NCBI GenBank assembly: GCA_037783415.1
Contig: JAZGTN010000047.1
Location: 3,658,001-3,722,000, forward strand
Reading direction: 5' to 3'
Length of the DNA stretch: 64,000 bases
DNA from: Leptasterias polaris
Lineage: Eukaryota; Echinodermata; Asteroidea; Forcipulatida; Asteriidae
In this document: piece after piece, positions 20,501 to 31,852 of the stretch
How positions within the stretch are numbered: position 1 is the stretch's first letter
Layout: every line of letters starts with the position of its first letter
Notes under the pieces: generated by a model
Database searches by the model: none
What the model saw: only the letters and a program-made list of their open reading frames with translations
Told to the model about the DNA's origin: nothing
Position numbers and translations under genes: made by a program

Positions 20501-23500
20501 CCTGGTCATTGCCTCCATGCCCCTGGTCATTGCCTCCATGCCCCTGGTCATTGCCTCCATGCCCCTGGTCATTGCCTCCATGCCCCTGGTCATTGCCTCC
20601 ATGCCTCCTGGTCATTGCCTCCATGCCTCCTGGTCATTGCCTCCATGCCCCCTGGTCATTGCCTCCATGCCCCCTGGTCATTGCCTCCATGCCCCCTGGT
20701 CATTGCCTCCATGCCCCCTGGTCATTGCCTCTATGCCCCTGGCCGTTGCTTCCATGCCCCTGGTCATTGCCTAGGTGTCCTTCGAGAAAGATACTGGTCA
20801 ACGTGTGTGCACGCCAACTCGTATGCCTGCTAACAAGTTATGCTGATTGGTCAACCCGTGCACAGGAAACAGGTTAACTTGTACGCATGAAAACTCACCA
20901 ACTCATACTCAACACCAAAGGTTAACTCTGTTCTGTACAATCACCTCATGATATCATGTTGAATTTAAGGCTGGCATAGTTTATCCAATATTCCTTAAAA
21001 CCACAGTGGATGATATTAAACAGTCATACAGTAGGAGGGTTGTACATGTTGTACAATACAAACATGTAATGTACACTAATTTTGCCATGCCTTGTGCCCA
21101 CCAGCCCCAGGCTGAAATCCTGAGCCCATTTTCAATTTCATAGAGCTGCTTTTAAGCAGAAATAATTGCCTAACAATTTTGTGCTAAGCAAATATAAGCA
21201 GGACACCAGTTACAAATTGTACACGTAGCAAGGTAGTTTGGCTGGTAACCTTGTTCTGGTATTAAGCATAATTTTGCTGTGCTTACATGTGTGTATCATC
21301 TCTATGAAATAGGGCCCTGGTTGCAGCAAATCACATCAAGAACAATTTTTCAAGGTAAACACAATAGACCTTATGCATATGACGTCATTTGAGTAGGGCG
21401 CCCTCACCTAGAGGTCAAAAGGAAGATGCTCATTGGTCAGTCTTGTGCGCCGCGCGTACAAATCAGCGCGTTTTCCATTGTTTCATCATCAGTTTACCTC
21501 TAAGATGGCGGCTTGGTGACGTCAAAGCATAAGGTCTATTAAAACTAGATCTTGCAATTTTGTTTACTGGGAACGGTTACCTAGTAACTAGTGAGTGCTA
21601 AATTATCTCTGCCAACAATACATGTAGGTGAATATGGAGTAGTTTACAGGTAGGTCGAATACACTGGGGTACAAAAACCAGGGTTCAAATTCACAAAGCA
21701 AAAAGATTGATCTTAAAACGAGCTGTCAATATTGCCATAGTGATTTGTATTGTGACATCACACCTTGCTTTTAGCAATTAGATTGATCCACAAGTTCTGT
21801 TGTTGTCAGAGTGTGGGTTCAGGTCTCAGTCATGGCACTTAATACTGTAACAGGCCTTCCTTGATTGAACTTCAAGGGGCACAGCAATTTCTATTGGAAT
21901 TTTGCAAACCCAGCAAAAGCACAGTGCACCACAACAGCAATTGCTGTAAGTGCCGTGTACTTTGTCTCTTCAGTAAAACTCAAGGTTTTATTTTTGTTAA
22001 ATAGTCCTTATTAAATTTTTACAGTCCAGAATGAAGAAATGCAATGTCAGCGTTTCCATGGTTTTCCATCCTTGTAGATTTGTACGTTGTAAGCCATAGT
22101 TTTTCTGCTCTTTATATTTCATTGTGCGGTTGTGTCAAATCCTAAATGTCAGAAGGCATTAGTGCTGCTAGCTTTGTAAACAAATTCCCGTCGCGGAAAT
22201 AAATGGGCGGGCGGTGAGGCAGAATCAATTGTTCCTTTTCGTTGGGGATCATGAATAAATTGGTGCCGATAACCATTAAATGTACGTGTAATAATGCAAT
22301 ATTCACTTCAAGTTTTAAAAAAATTAATGACATGTGAACATCAAGTCAAACTTTGTGATAACATTATTATGTACACGTATGCACTATAGGCTGTGCGAGT
22401 CTCGCGCTTATTTGAACTTCCAGGACCAAGGTGGTCCCAACCATATTGAGTTTTACATCCTTTAGGTGTAAACAAGGTTTTATGTATTAATACTAGGTCT
22501 CATAAACTCAAACATACATGCAGCTCTTCAAACATGTCGGGAAAATAATGGATGCTTTGAGATGCCAGTCAAGTGTGATAGAGCAGTATAGAGCACTAGG
22601 CCTATAGTGCGTCAATTAAATTATTCCTATTATGGAAGAATTTTGACTGAAAAATGACGTGTTAGATTTTCTCAAAGTGGCTTGAAGGACAGATTGCTAC
22701 ATGTATGTACTCAATTAGGCCAAGTAAAATAAATAACATGTTGCTCGTCCCCGCCCGCTCTGATTATGGACGCCGCACCGATTTTTTTGTTATTTGTTTA
22801 AAACATTTTTTTAATATATCAATTTATCGGAGTCCAGAAAATCCACACCACAAAAAAAATATATATAATATACAAACTATATGATTGGTTGATTTGTTTC
22901 CATCAATGCAACATATTTTTGAATATTTGTGTAATGTGTATTAAACATTGCTACAAACATCTTTTCCTTCCTCCATATGTACTTGTAAACTATCTGTTTT
23001 TTATTTGCATTTATGGCTTTCCATAGTTTTCCAACCTCGGTTGGGCTGTGACGTTGTAATAGAAAGATCTATATGTTATGGCGGCCATCTTAGACATGGT
23101 GGCCATCTTGAAAAAAAATTACAAAAAATTGGAAAATAACAGATAACAAGGACCTCCCTCACCAATTTATTTAAAAGTCCGGACGAGAAACATGTTATTT
23201 ATTTTACTTGGCCTTATCTGTTGGCGTACAAACCAGGGGCCAATTTTATGGCTTTGCTAACCGTAAGCAAAGAATTGGCGTTAACGGAATTCCGCGCTTA
23301 CATCAAGCGTATTTCACGGGTTAGCAGGGAATTCTTGCTTGAGCGTGTGCGTAGTCCACGTTACCAGGCATTCTTCGCTTACACAGCCAGCACAGAAATT
23401 TTGTGTTTGCCGTTTAAGCGAAGAATGGTGACTGTAATAAGCGCAGAATTCGGCGGTAAGCAGAGCCATGATATACGACCATGTACACTGTAGAGGTAAA

Positions 23501-25846
23501 AGGGACATTTTTTAAGAATAGATTATTTCTACTTTCTGTAGATCACCTTGAATGTACACACCACTTAGACATTTGCAATCAAACACAGCTTAGTTTTGAC
23601 AAATATTTACCTTGCATTTTATAATAATTTATTTAAAGGGGAGCTGTCGTCTCAATCATAGCAGGCCTGTGGCTGTACATGGATGGAATCACATCACAAT
23701 TACAGTAATGACTGTCCCTTTCATGATGTGGCAACTGGCGTGTGTGCAGTAACTGGGTTACTGCCCATAATTCTTGTACATGTACAGCCAGTGTTGCCGA
23801 CATTTTTTATTTTCTCTTCTAAGGATATAGAAATATTGATCATTAAAAAAAACAAAAACAGTTTGTCTGTCAGTGGGTGTCTGTCAGTTGGTGTCTGTAT
23901 TCACCTTGTGAGACTACATGTTTTTTACAGTGTCGGGCCTTGAATTAAAGGAAGCCACAAAAGCCATGATACAACCTTTCTCCGGCCTCATTACATTAAT
24001 TCTAATCATGTCATTATCATCAGCATTAAGACCACTCAAATGAACAAATGGAAAAAATTGCACATAAATAAGGAATGCCCGAAGTGCAGTCCACACTAAC
24101 TGACTAATGTACCTTACATGTAGCTTTGCATCATGACCTACATGTGTAGGATCAATATGTGGTGTAGGGCTCAAATTTCAGATCCGCCAACTCTCCCTGA
24201 ATTTGCAGAAAGGTCCCTGAAAATAAACCAATCTTTCCATGTTCTGATGAACAAATTTGAAAATCTTCCTGATTATGGAAACTTTTGTTGAACAAAGTCT
24301 CCCTAATTGCAGGATCATGGATGCAAATGTTGGCTGCTCTGAAATTTGGGGAATAATCCACATGACTACTCGGCTTGTAGCTCATCAATTTTACTGGGCC
24401 AGAATTTTGTTCACAAGACCAGTACCAAAATGAGAAGAGAGAGAAAAAAAACCCACAGTTAACATACAAACTGTTTTTGTTTGATCAAGCACTGAGAGAA
24501 AATTTATCTCATATGTCCGACTGGGTACCGTCCATGTACTTAGCTACTCAACAGATATTTATTAGACTCGAATTCAACATTTGAACATAATGTTGTTTTA
24601 TTAAAGATATTACACAGTGAGGTATTCACAACACTTGTATTATTATTCAATCAAAACACATAAGACCGCCAAATCACTAGAGTCGGGCCTGCGGCTTAGT
24701 GCTAATTTCAAGCTCTGTGCTGTCGTTAAGAAGAGGAAATGGTAGTTTGATTTTTTTTTTAAAACATTGTCTAGTTTCAGTCTGAAAGATCACTTTTGTT
24801 TTACTTGCAATGATTTTATTTGTTTACAGGAAAGAGATGAAAAACAGAACCATGCTAAGAAAAATCATGCCTTCATCATGGACCCTAAAGACACCCCAAC
24901 CCAAGTCGATGGACAAACACAAGGAACAAAGGGAAGCCAGGGCACCGTGCCGGCAACATCCACACCAACAGCCCCCGACAAAGACAGTGACGAACTTAAC
25001 AATAAACCGCCCCTGGAACAACGCTGGTCCAAGGGGGTTCTACATCGGACCGGTTCCACACAGTCCAACGTGTCAGTGATTTCAACTTACAACGATATCT
25101 GTCGTATTTGTCACTGTGAGGGAGACGAGGAGTTGCCATTGGTTACGCCGTGTCTTTGTTTGGGAAGCCTCAAGCACGTCCATCAAGCCTGCCTGCAACA
25201 GTGGATTAAAAGCTCCAACACAAAGTGCTGTGAATTGTGTCGATTTCCATTTGTCATGCAGACTAAGCTTAAACCAATAGGAAAGGTAAACTCACAAATA
25301 CAAACTTGAAGATACATGTAATGTCAAAAGCTCCCTACAAGAATTTTGTCCCCCTGCTCTCTGTTTTTTTAATGCACAAAACCGAAACAGAAATTTTTTT
25401 CTAATAGGTATACTTTGGCTTTAACGTACTTTTAGATTTGTAAATAATCCCGTTTCTCTTTCTACCCACAGTGGGAGAAGCTAGAGATGTCTACAGGCGA
25501 ACGTCGCAAGATCATCTGCTCTGTTTCATTCCACGTGATCGCAATCACTTGCGTCATCTGGGCCCTCTACGTCCTCATCGACCGTCTGACAGCAGAACTG
25601 CGCGACAACGACGGCGCCACCGAGTGGCCGTTCTGGACCAAGCTGGTTGTCGTGGCGATTGGCTTCACGGGGGGTCTGGTGTTCATGTACGTCCAATGCA
25701 AGGTTTACCTACAGCTGTGGAGACGGTTAAAAGCGTACAACCGTGTCATTTACGTGCAGAACTGTCCACCGGAGGAACGGATGAAAGTCCGGCAGTCCAA
25801 AGTAGTACCTGAGCCTCCACCATCTCACGTTGAAATAATCAACTAG
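17476..25846 (+). CDS. MARCHF8: MARCH1/8-type membrane RING-CH E3 ubiquitin ligase (spliced, complete)
   Basis: Exons 17476-17586, 24830-25285 and 25472-25846 join in phase 0 at both introns and give 313 residues. The start is fixed by an in-frame stop (TAA, 17464-17466) just upstream of the first ATG. The RING-CH (C4HC3) finger spans residues 128-174 ([34 protein letters not shown]). Two membrane helices follow, about 203-225 ([19 protein letters not shown]) and 247-266 ([19 protein letters not shown]), then the family-conserved [13 protein letters not shown] segment. Human MARCHF1 and MARCHF8 have the same order and nearly the same length. These ligases sit in endosomal and plasma membranes and ubiquitinate membrane receptors for lysosomal sorting. 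The C-terminal tail is short and proline-rich. One gene likely precedes the vertebrate MARCHF1/8 split (inference). Confidence 0.96.
18685..18765 (+). repeat. R3 dispersed repeat, copy 1
   Basis: AGGCTGTGCAAGTCTCGCGC, then GAACTTCC-GGACCA-GTGGTCCCAACCAT and GAGTTTTAC are shared with 22384-22460. Confidence 0.7.
19612..19682 (-). repeat. tRNA-like remnant (SINE head or tRNA pseudogene)
   Basis: On the minus strand it reads GGCTAGATAGCTCAGTTGG then TAGAGCGCTGGCACGTTAAA and GGTTCCAATCCCGCTCTAGT, which folds as a cloverleaf with a 5-bp acceptor match. The B box has C for G (GGTTCCAATCC) and the anticodon arm is imperfect, so it is not a working tRNA. Confidence 0.65.
20430..20775. repeat. Minisatellite, 21/22-bp unit, 16 copies
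   Basis: The unit is CCTCCATGCCCCTGGTCATTG. Copies in the right half carry one extra C or T (22 bp), which breaks the reading frame, so the long open frames seen across it are artefacts. The flank GGAGGCAGTGGAGGCAATTG matches ends of repeats near 53770 and 56100-56150. Confidence 0.93.
21139..21312 (+). repeat. R1 dispersed repeat, complete copy
   Basis: It starts TTTCATAGAGCTGCTTTTAA and ends CATCTCTATGAAATAGGGCC, showing terminal inverted repeats around (A)TTTCATAGAG. The core is AGCAGGACACCAGTTACA then GGCTGGTAACCTTGTTCTGG. At about 170 bp it is the best guide to the family's full length. Confidence 0.78.
21363..21540. mobile_element. R7 MITE with CRE-like ends (178 bp)
   Basis: TIRs AATAGACCTTATGCATATGA and its partner ending GCATAAGGTCTATT run about 24 bp and include TGACGTCA-type sites at both ends. 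TA flanks fit a mariner-type target. Relatives lie at 25876-26042 and 50425-50593. The interior holds AGGGCGCCCTC and AAGATGGCGG. Confidence 0.82.
21682..21800 (+). repeat. R2 dispersed repeat, copy 2
   Basis: It shares CATAGTGATTTGTATTGTGA and CATCACAC-TTGCTT with 5455-5600, with matching end motifs GATTGATC. Confidence 0.65.
21868..21962 (+). repeat. R8 repeat piece (GGGGCACAGCAATTT...)
   Basis: GGGGCACAGCAATTT and GCAATTGCTGTAAGTGCCGTG recur at 52712-52850, with similar spacing between them. Confidence 0.6.
22384..22460 (+). repeat. R3 dispersed repeat, copy 2
   Basis: ATAGGCTGTGCGAGTCTCGC, GGACCAAGGTGGTCCCAACC and GAGTTTTACATCC match the copy at 18685-18765. Confidence 0.7.
22715..23216. 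mobile_element. PIF/Harbinger-like MITE (496 bp) with TTA duplication
   Basis: TIRs begin GGCCAAGTAAAATAAATAAC (22718) and end with its complement (23213), about 27 bp identical, and are flanked by TTA on both sides (22715-22717, 23214-23216). A 3-bp TTA/TWA duplication with G-rich TIR starts is typical of Harbinger-type elements. The interior has no transposase; it has tandem GGCGGCCATCTT/GGTGGCCATCTTG motifs near 23080-23110. Confidence 0.88.
23233..23492. mobile_element. TIR-like repeat (GGGCCAATTTTATGGCTTTG ends)
   Basis: The left end GGGCCAATTTTATGGCTTTG with CGTAAGCA and the right end GGTAAGCAGAGCCATGATAT pair imperfectly. GAATTC-GCGCTTA motifs recur inside (23289, 23400-23450). The 90-codon open frame across it has no gene features. 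Confidence 0.5.
23634..23770 (+). repeat. R9 repeat, partial copy
   Basis: AAAGGGG-CTGTCGTC, GCAGGCCTGTGGCTGTACAT and GCAGTAACTGGGTTACTGC match the palindromic element at 26292-26491. Confidence 0.6.
24830..25285 (+). CDS. MARCHF8: MARCHF8-like exon 2 (RING-CH finger)
   Basis: The acceptor is TTTGTTTACAG and the donor GTAAAC at 25286. It encodes 152 residues: a charged, disordered segment ([12 protein letters not shown]...), a Thr/Pro-rich linker and the whole RING-CH finger with all eight metal ligands present. It ends at KPIGK, the same exon boundary seen before WEKL in vertebrate homologues. Confidence 0.96.
25472..25846 (+). CDS. MARCHF8: MARCHF8-like exon 3 (membrane helices, C-terminus)
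   Basis: The acceptor is TTCTACCCACAG. It encodes [18 protein letters not shown] through the two membrane spans and ends [10 protein letters not shown], stop TAG. It is GC-rich with strong third-position bias. The final residues are compatible with a C-terminal PDZ-type or sorting motif, but this is not established. Confidence 0.96.
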   Translation, partial: WEKLEMSTGERRKIICSVSFHVIAITCVIWALYVLIDRLTAELRDNDGATEWPFWTKLVVVAIGFTGGLVFMYVQCKVYLQLWRRLKAYNRVIYVQNCPPEERMKVRQSKVVPEPPPSHVEIIN

Positions 25847-25875
25847 AATAACCATAAAGCAGATGATGAGTCCTG

Positions 25876-26042
25876 ATGCATGCCCACATTGACGTCAGCC
25901 AACTAGTGAAATGATACTAAAAGACAATGGGAAATGCGCAGCTGTGTGTGCGCGACGCACAGGATAAGCCAATGAGCTACCTGCTTTTGACCTCTATAAG
26001 CGAGCACTCTCATACAGTGACATCGTATACATAAGGTCTATG
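25876..26042. mobile_element. R7 MITE, diverged copy
   Basis: It ends CATAAGGTCTATGA, with TGACGTCAG near the left end and TTTTGACCTCTATAAGCGAG inside. It lies 30 bp after the MARCHF8-like stop codon, so it is within the likely 3' UTR. Confidence 0.6.
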
Positions 26043-26291
26043 ATTAAATTATTTAGTTTTTTTTATTTTCTTTTTTCTTGGTGTTGCCTAAGGAGGGTTG
26101 CCGTTGTCTTTTGAACATCGTTTAAAATGTCCAGTTTTAACTTTTTTAAACATGAACAAAGTATACCGAGTAACCAGTTTGTACACCCTGTTTATTTATT
26201 TATTTTTTGACATCTAATTTCCTAATTCCAGTTAAATCCAGTCCTTTAGTGCTCATGTTTATTACTGGAACCTGAAAATTTCCAGTTAACT

Positions 26292-26491
26292 AAAGGGGCT
26301 GTGTCGACATGATCAAAACGCGCCTGTGGCTGTATATGGAATTATGAACTCTCACCCAGTTACTGCACGCGGGTGTGCGCTATCCATTGATATGAAACAG
26401 GTGGAGGGAGCGCGCGTGCAGTAAATACGTGAGAGTTCATAATTCCATGTACACCCACAGGCCTGCTTTGATCATGACGACACAGGCCCTT
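26292..26491. mobile_element. R9 palindromic MITE (200 bp)
   Basis: Arms of about 80 bp pair: AAAGGGGCTGTGTCGACATG, GGAATTATGAACTCTCAC and CTGCACGCG on the left against the complement on the right (GTGAGAGTTCATAATTCC, CATGACGACACAGGCCCTT). A partial relative is at 23634. Confidence 0.82.
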
Positions 26492-26917
26492 GTAACCCGA
26501 AAGCTTTTAACACCTACTACGTGTTGTTTACTTTAATCAATTACTTCCTTGATATAGGTTTTATTTTACATGTAGTTTAAGTGTTCAAGTGGCCTTTTTT
26601 TTCTTCCTGTGGTGCATATTTTAACAGATATGCAAAGCGTGACAGATGCTCTAGGCAAATGTCCCCCATCCAGGCATTTTGTTCTTTGGGCTGGTAACCC
26701 CAAAACAGAACAGATCCTGCAGCCTAGATAGTGAACCCTCCCCCTTGTAAGTTGTATGAAAATTTACATACATGTACAATACAAGCTGGCAACAGCCAAT
26801 CTCTCTCGTACAAACATTGGGTTAGCGTCTATGATTATGAACTGCACAAATTATTAACTTGTGAATCAGTTACTAGACGACAATACTTATTCTAGTCAGT
26901 GTGAAATCAGCAAATAG

Positions 26918-27010
26918 CCTGGCCAGATTCGAACCCACAACATTGTGATTGCAAGTCTGGCAGTCTGGCCACTTGACCACAGTGACCACTGGCTTAAGTT
27001 TCAACAAACA
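26918..27010 (-). repeat. tRNA-derived SINE head remnant
   Basis: On the minus strand an A-box-like TGGTCAAGTGGCC and a B box GGTTCGAATCT are correctly spaced. The anticodon stem does not pair. No body or tail is recognised. Confidence 0.55.
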
Positions 27011-27129
27011 ATGAGCTTTCATCAATTTCTTTGGGATAATTACATTACCAATGCGTAGATATTGTACTAACGTCGAAGAAACCTTGCCAAAGCAAACAGT
27101 GGTACTATCAGAATCTATGAATGTTTAAT

Positions 27130-27600
27130 CAATCTTGACAAAGAACGCTAAAAAAACATTTAATGTGCAATGTAACGATTAGTTTTCTTCTAAAACGACA
27201 TCACAATGTGTCATGAATATGCATAGTTTCATTTGCATAAAAAGCAGCATTTCTTTAGAGTGTTATAACTCAAACCCACAAGTTTGCCTGCTTGTGAAAT
27301 TTAGAACTTGTGCAATTAAAAAGTTAATCTTGGCACCATCTGAAACGGCACCACAGGGTGTGTCATGAATATGCATATTTTTATTTGCATATCAAGCATA
27401 TATTTTTAAAGTGTGTTAAAACTCTTGCATACGTTCACACATTTGCCAGTTTATGATATTTATGATTTGTGCAATCTAAAATTTGATTTACGCGCAGCAC
27501 CTTCTCCTACATCACATTTCTCGTAAATATGCATAATTTAATTTGCATAAAAAGCACCACCTTACACAAGGCATACAAATCCTCGCATTGCATTTCTTAG
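27130..27600 (+). repeat. Tandem repeat (~150-168 bp, 3 copies) with octamer motifs
   Basis: Three diverged units each hold AATATGCATA followed by TTTGCATA about 10 bp on (near 27217-27240, 27369-27392, 27535-27560), preceded by a TCATGAAT/TCGTAAAT phrase, and followed by a GTGTTATAACTC-like and TTTGCC/GCAATCTAAAA-like phrase. Each unit carries one ATTTGCAT octamer. Confidence 0.7.
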
Positions 27601-28440
27601 AGCCACATGTTAATATGAAATGAGCTGTGCTATTGAGCCCTTTTCAGACGAGAGCAATTTAGCAAGGGTCCCTTGCTTTATTTCAGCATGGTTGTGAAAT
27701 TTGACAACTTGCACCTCATGTAAAAGGACAATGTTTGGACTGTCCAAGGACCCCCACCCCTCCCTGTCGTACTCTTTATATAACTGCACAAATGTTGACT
27801 TCTCTGGATGGCCCCTAAGTCCCTGCCTTGCCTGTGTGTGTCTTTGCTGACCAGTTCAATTACTATGCCAAAGGCAAGGTTCATAGAAACTCATTAATTC
27901 TATTTTGCTCGTCAAATTTACCTTTAGATATGCCAATTAAGTCCCTGCCGTCATTGTATTGCTGCCATTATTAATTTGACTGGTGAGATATAAGAAAAGG
28001 TTTCTTTACATAGGCGAAATTTTAAGTAAGACGATGTAACAGACCAAAGTCCGCTGTTTAAAGAACTAATAAAATTCATTCGCCACTGTCAATAACCACT
28101 GTCAATGCCTAAACGTCCATCTGAGATGATATGACAAATGCATTTCTGTACCAAATGGGTACCAAATGGCTTATTTTGCAGGCCAACATTGAAAGCAACA
28201 AGCCTGGATAACTCTTCATGTAGAAATGTCCACCATTCTATCTCTATAATGTGTGTGCTATTACTTTTGCTCTGATTAGTGATAAAACCCTGTTAAAATC
28301 AAAACCCTCTTCGGGATAATTTTACCCAATTTGTTCTACTAATTTTGTTTAATATGAGCTACAGAAGCTTAACGTAACCATCCTTGTCTCTGAGCTAACA
28401 ATAATTGTAGAAGGATATCAACCGAAGATAATTGAGATAC

Positions 28441-28538
28441 CTTTTCAAGTTCTCATACCAGAAACAGACCCATCTCCAATTTGCTGCATCTAGTTTCCAC
28501 GAAAGGCGTTTCTTTGTGGTATGAGAACTCGGAAAGAG
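28441..28538. repeat. Inverted repeat, ~26-bp arms
   Basis: CTTTTCAAGTTCTCATACCA pairs with TGGTATGAGAACTCGGAAAG. It abuts the element at 28545-28680. Confidence 0.7.
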
Positions 28539-28544
28539 ATTTTA

Positions 28545-28680
28545 AAGGATGTGCGGACTACCTTGTCAATTTGTATTGAGCTGTAGAAGTGCCATCTGCA
28601 TGTAACTTGTTGAGATCCTGAGATACATGTAATTAACTTTTACGCTGCAAATGGACAAGGTAGTACATCACACATCCTTA
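28545..28680. mobile_element. Small MITE (136 bp)
   Basis: The ends AAAGGATGTGCGGACTACCT and the complement (AAGGTAGTACATCACACATC) pair over about 30 bp with a 3-bp insertion; CAATTTG/CAAATGG continue the pairing. Confidence 0.75.
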
Positions 28681-29261
28681 TGTTGTTTAGGTTTTACGTC
28701 TTTCTGCAGTACTTGAGTACGGAAAAAATTAAAACGAGGATGGTCACTAAATAAGTTTCCGTAATGACCACATGATAAGTCTGTCTACCACTTTCAATCA
28801 TGTAGTGCCTTAACACCACCATATTTTTCAAGTAAGAATCAAGACGAAATATTCCACTTTTGGGTGCATATATAATACCAAAACGCAAAGGTTTTTTATC
28901 TTAAACTTTTAAAAGGTAGTTTTGATATTAATGATGTATTATGATGAAGTTAATTTGTGTTGCGATCTGTGGACACTGTTCGGTTTGTACTTGCAGAAAC
29001 TTTGGGAATGTAAGGTTTTTGTGTGTGATAGATCCGTAAGAATCTCGGGAAGGAAGATAACGGCCGTTTTTACTAAAAATTAAGAGCCCATTCTTGTAGA
29101 GCTGCTCCAGCCTGTGGTTTTATACTCACATTACTTTGGAAAGTACCGACTACACAATGCTTTTACACACATCGGTGTAAGGGCAAAAACTAAATGATAT
29201 TCTTTATCTCTCATGCAAACTTAACATCTCTTAAATTGTTGCGGTACCCGCTGCTAAAATA

Positions 29262-29315
29262 TAGGATTCGAACTGCCTCTGGCTACCAGGCAGCCTCGGT
29301 GGTCTAGTGATGTTT
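29262..29315 (-). repeat. Possible tRNA-related fragment
   Basis: The minus strand has a B-box-like GTTCGAATCCTATA and an upstream CACTAGACCACCGAGG. Too short to classify. Confidence 0.3.
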
Positions 29316-31687
29316 TTCTTTTTGCACATTTTCTTGATCTTATTTGAATACTCCTTTATTGCATTTGAAATTCGAATGGCCTCTGTGTGCCAAAAACATT
29401 GTAACATTGTAAAAATTGTAAAAACATTTTAGACAACTATTTGAAACAAGACCGAAACTTGTTCACATACATGTACACTGATTATTACCACAGATCACAC
29501 ACAGTTATTATATATTATTGTACATAATCAATGAATTAATCTGTAAATAATGCGTGTATATATATATAATGTTCACCAACAATTCTAATTTTAATGGCAA
29601 TCAAAATTGTTTTTTCCCTTGGTTTAACTATGTATACCGTATATATTTGTTTTGAATCTGTCACACAGAAGCGGTCTGTGACATACACCCTGTATACCCA
29701 GTGATACTGATACTACTAAGTTCTCTAATGTTTATGGTGCCAGACTATTTTACAAATACGGAGTCTTGCTGATCCATGACTGTCGGAGTCACAATTCATA
29801 AAGATAAGGTACCAGACCATTTAAGCTTCCAGCCTCACTGTGGGTGTATAGGTTGAATGTGAACGCAAATGACATGATGGAAGGTCTAGTTGCCAGACTC
29901 ACAACTGGGTTTTTTAAAGTAATTATTTATATATTTGTTCTCTTATATGCTATTGAATATTCCCTAAAAAATGTAATAAATTGTTTTTTGACCTTTGACC
30001 TCTTGTGAAATTAGCTACAAAAGTAATGAGCTTTGTAAATCGTGTGCACTAAACTGAGAGGAGCAATGCGTGTATTTTGGCTGAACTAGGTAAAAGGTTG
30101 GCTACACTAGGTCAAAGGTGAACATTTGATGTGAAAGTGCATTGCACCTTTAAACAATTCAGATAATTTTGATGTTTCATATAAATTTGTGTCAAACGTC
30201 ATGAGTGTTCACCATATTGTGGCTTTAAAAATATAAAAACTTGTTTTTCTCTTCTGTTTTTCCCATTTGTGTTTCCATTTTTTCCTTTTTTTGCGGTGTC
30301 AAATATTTATCTTTTTGCAATTAATGCCACAATTGTAATAACTGTAATGCAATGCAACAACTCATGTTTGTCTCTGTATATAATAGCTTTATTGCTTTGA
30401 TATTCATATTTATGAAATAGTTTTAAAATAATGAACCAAAAACTTGCCAATTGAAGGCATTAAAGGCATTCCATGGTGACTGGTGAGGTAACGATGTATA
30501 TTCAGTTTATGGTAACACTTTGTGTATATATCAAAGATCAGAAAGCGTCGAAGGCGCAAGATGGGGAATTGGAGCTCTATCTTAATGTTGGAGCGTGAAA
30601 TTACACAGGCGCCATTTTGGCAAATCATTAACTGATTAATAGCAATGGTCAATATCTGCACAGGTCTATTGTTGCATCGAAACAGTTGCTTGCTAAATTG
30701 GCATCCAGTTCACATTTCACATTTCAGCCCGAGGTCTCCCAAGCTCTTCAATCTTTGGTATTTATTTACTTTGTAGATTGTTCTTGAGGACACAGGGCAC
30801 ACCAAACATTGGGCAGCCCACTCAATACCTCTGAGCCCACCAACCACAGTTCTTCCTAAAGAACCAATCAGAGCAGTGCCGACTCTACACTGAAACCTCT
30901 GAATTCCAATAAAGTGACCAGCATCTCAAACACTCTTCAGTCTCCTGACTAGAGCAGTCTAGTCGTGCCAATTTCCTTCCTCCTGCCCAGGTAGTAGTTA
31001 TTAAGCAGGACAGTTCTTTTCAGGACTAATAAGTAGTACTCTGGGATTCTGCTAAGTGAATACATGAACCTCTCTATTGTTACATTATACCCTCCATTCT
31101 ATTGTCACTCAACATCAAAATGTTTGGACGTTGATAAGAATGGTATGCCTAGCAGAGTGATAAGCAATTGTCATTTGGGTGTGGCTTTTCAGTACTGAAA
31201 CAAGAAAAAACAGAGGATGGATTTTTGAGGTTAAACAGTCCGTAGTTGTACCTAAATTGTGTTGTGTGAGTTTTGTGTTTAATTTATTGTGCCATTTCTT
31301 TGACCAAAAAAATGTGTACACATTTATGTTAATTTATGTTAATTAATTGAAGCTGAGGTGGATTTTGAAGATGGAAATAAAGTCATCTCGAAGAAGTCAC
31401 CATTTCACCGTAGTTTCTTATTTAGCAAGTTGTAAATTAATGGATTTGCTAACTGCAGAAATTCTCCGTTGCTGCACTAGCTGTGATTGCCCAACGGCTC
31501 TTTTGACTAAAGAAGAAAATGGTGCTTAGCAAAAAAAATATCTGCATTGAACCAGTCACAATCATTATACATTACATGACATTTTAGCTGGTAATCTGAT
31601 TCTTCTAAGCAAGATTTGTCTGCTAACAATTTTTGGTGCCTAACAGTTTTATGAAATTGTCTCTTTGAGAAAAGACTCGTCTCTCCG

Positions 31688-31852
31688 GGCCCCAAAAGTA
31701 GCTCAGCACAAAACAATTGTGCTTACCAGAATAATGTTACCAGCCAAAAGACCTTATCACATGTATTATCTGTGACTGGCATTCCTGCTTATTTTTCTCT
31801 TAGCTGAAAAATGTTAAGCAATATTTTCTGCTTAAGCAGCTCTATGAATGGA
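31688..31852 (-). repeat. R1 dispersed repeat, complete minus copy
   Basis: It runs from GTAGCTCAGCACAAAACAAT through ACCAGAATAATGTTACCAGC to TAAGCAGCTCTATGAATG. Its TTTTTCTCTTAGCTGAAAAA segment is the uninterrupted equivalent of the site filled by the TTAA MITE at 43879. Confidence 0.78.

Larger units (their letters stand above)
17587..24829. other. MARCHF8-like intron 1 (7.2 kb)
   Basis: No further exon is needed, because phases match directly. It holds a tRNA-like remnant (19612-19682), a 16-copy minisatellite (20430-20775), R1 (21139-21312), a TA-flanked MITE (21363-21540), R2 (21682-21800), R3 copies (18685-18765, 22384-22460), a TTA-flanked element (22715-23216) and two more repeats (23233-23490, 23634-23770). 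Confidence 0.7.

Noticed and set aside
20371..20877. 168-codon Pro/Cys/Trp-repeat open frame
   Set aside because: It is a minisatellite; unit length changes from 21 to 22 bp break the frame, and the opposite strand is also open.
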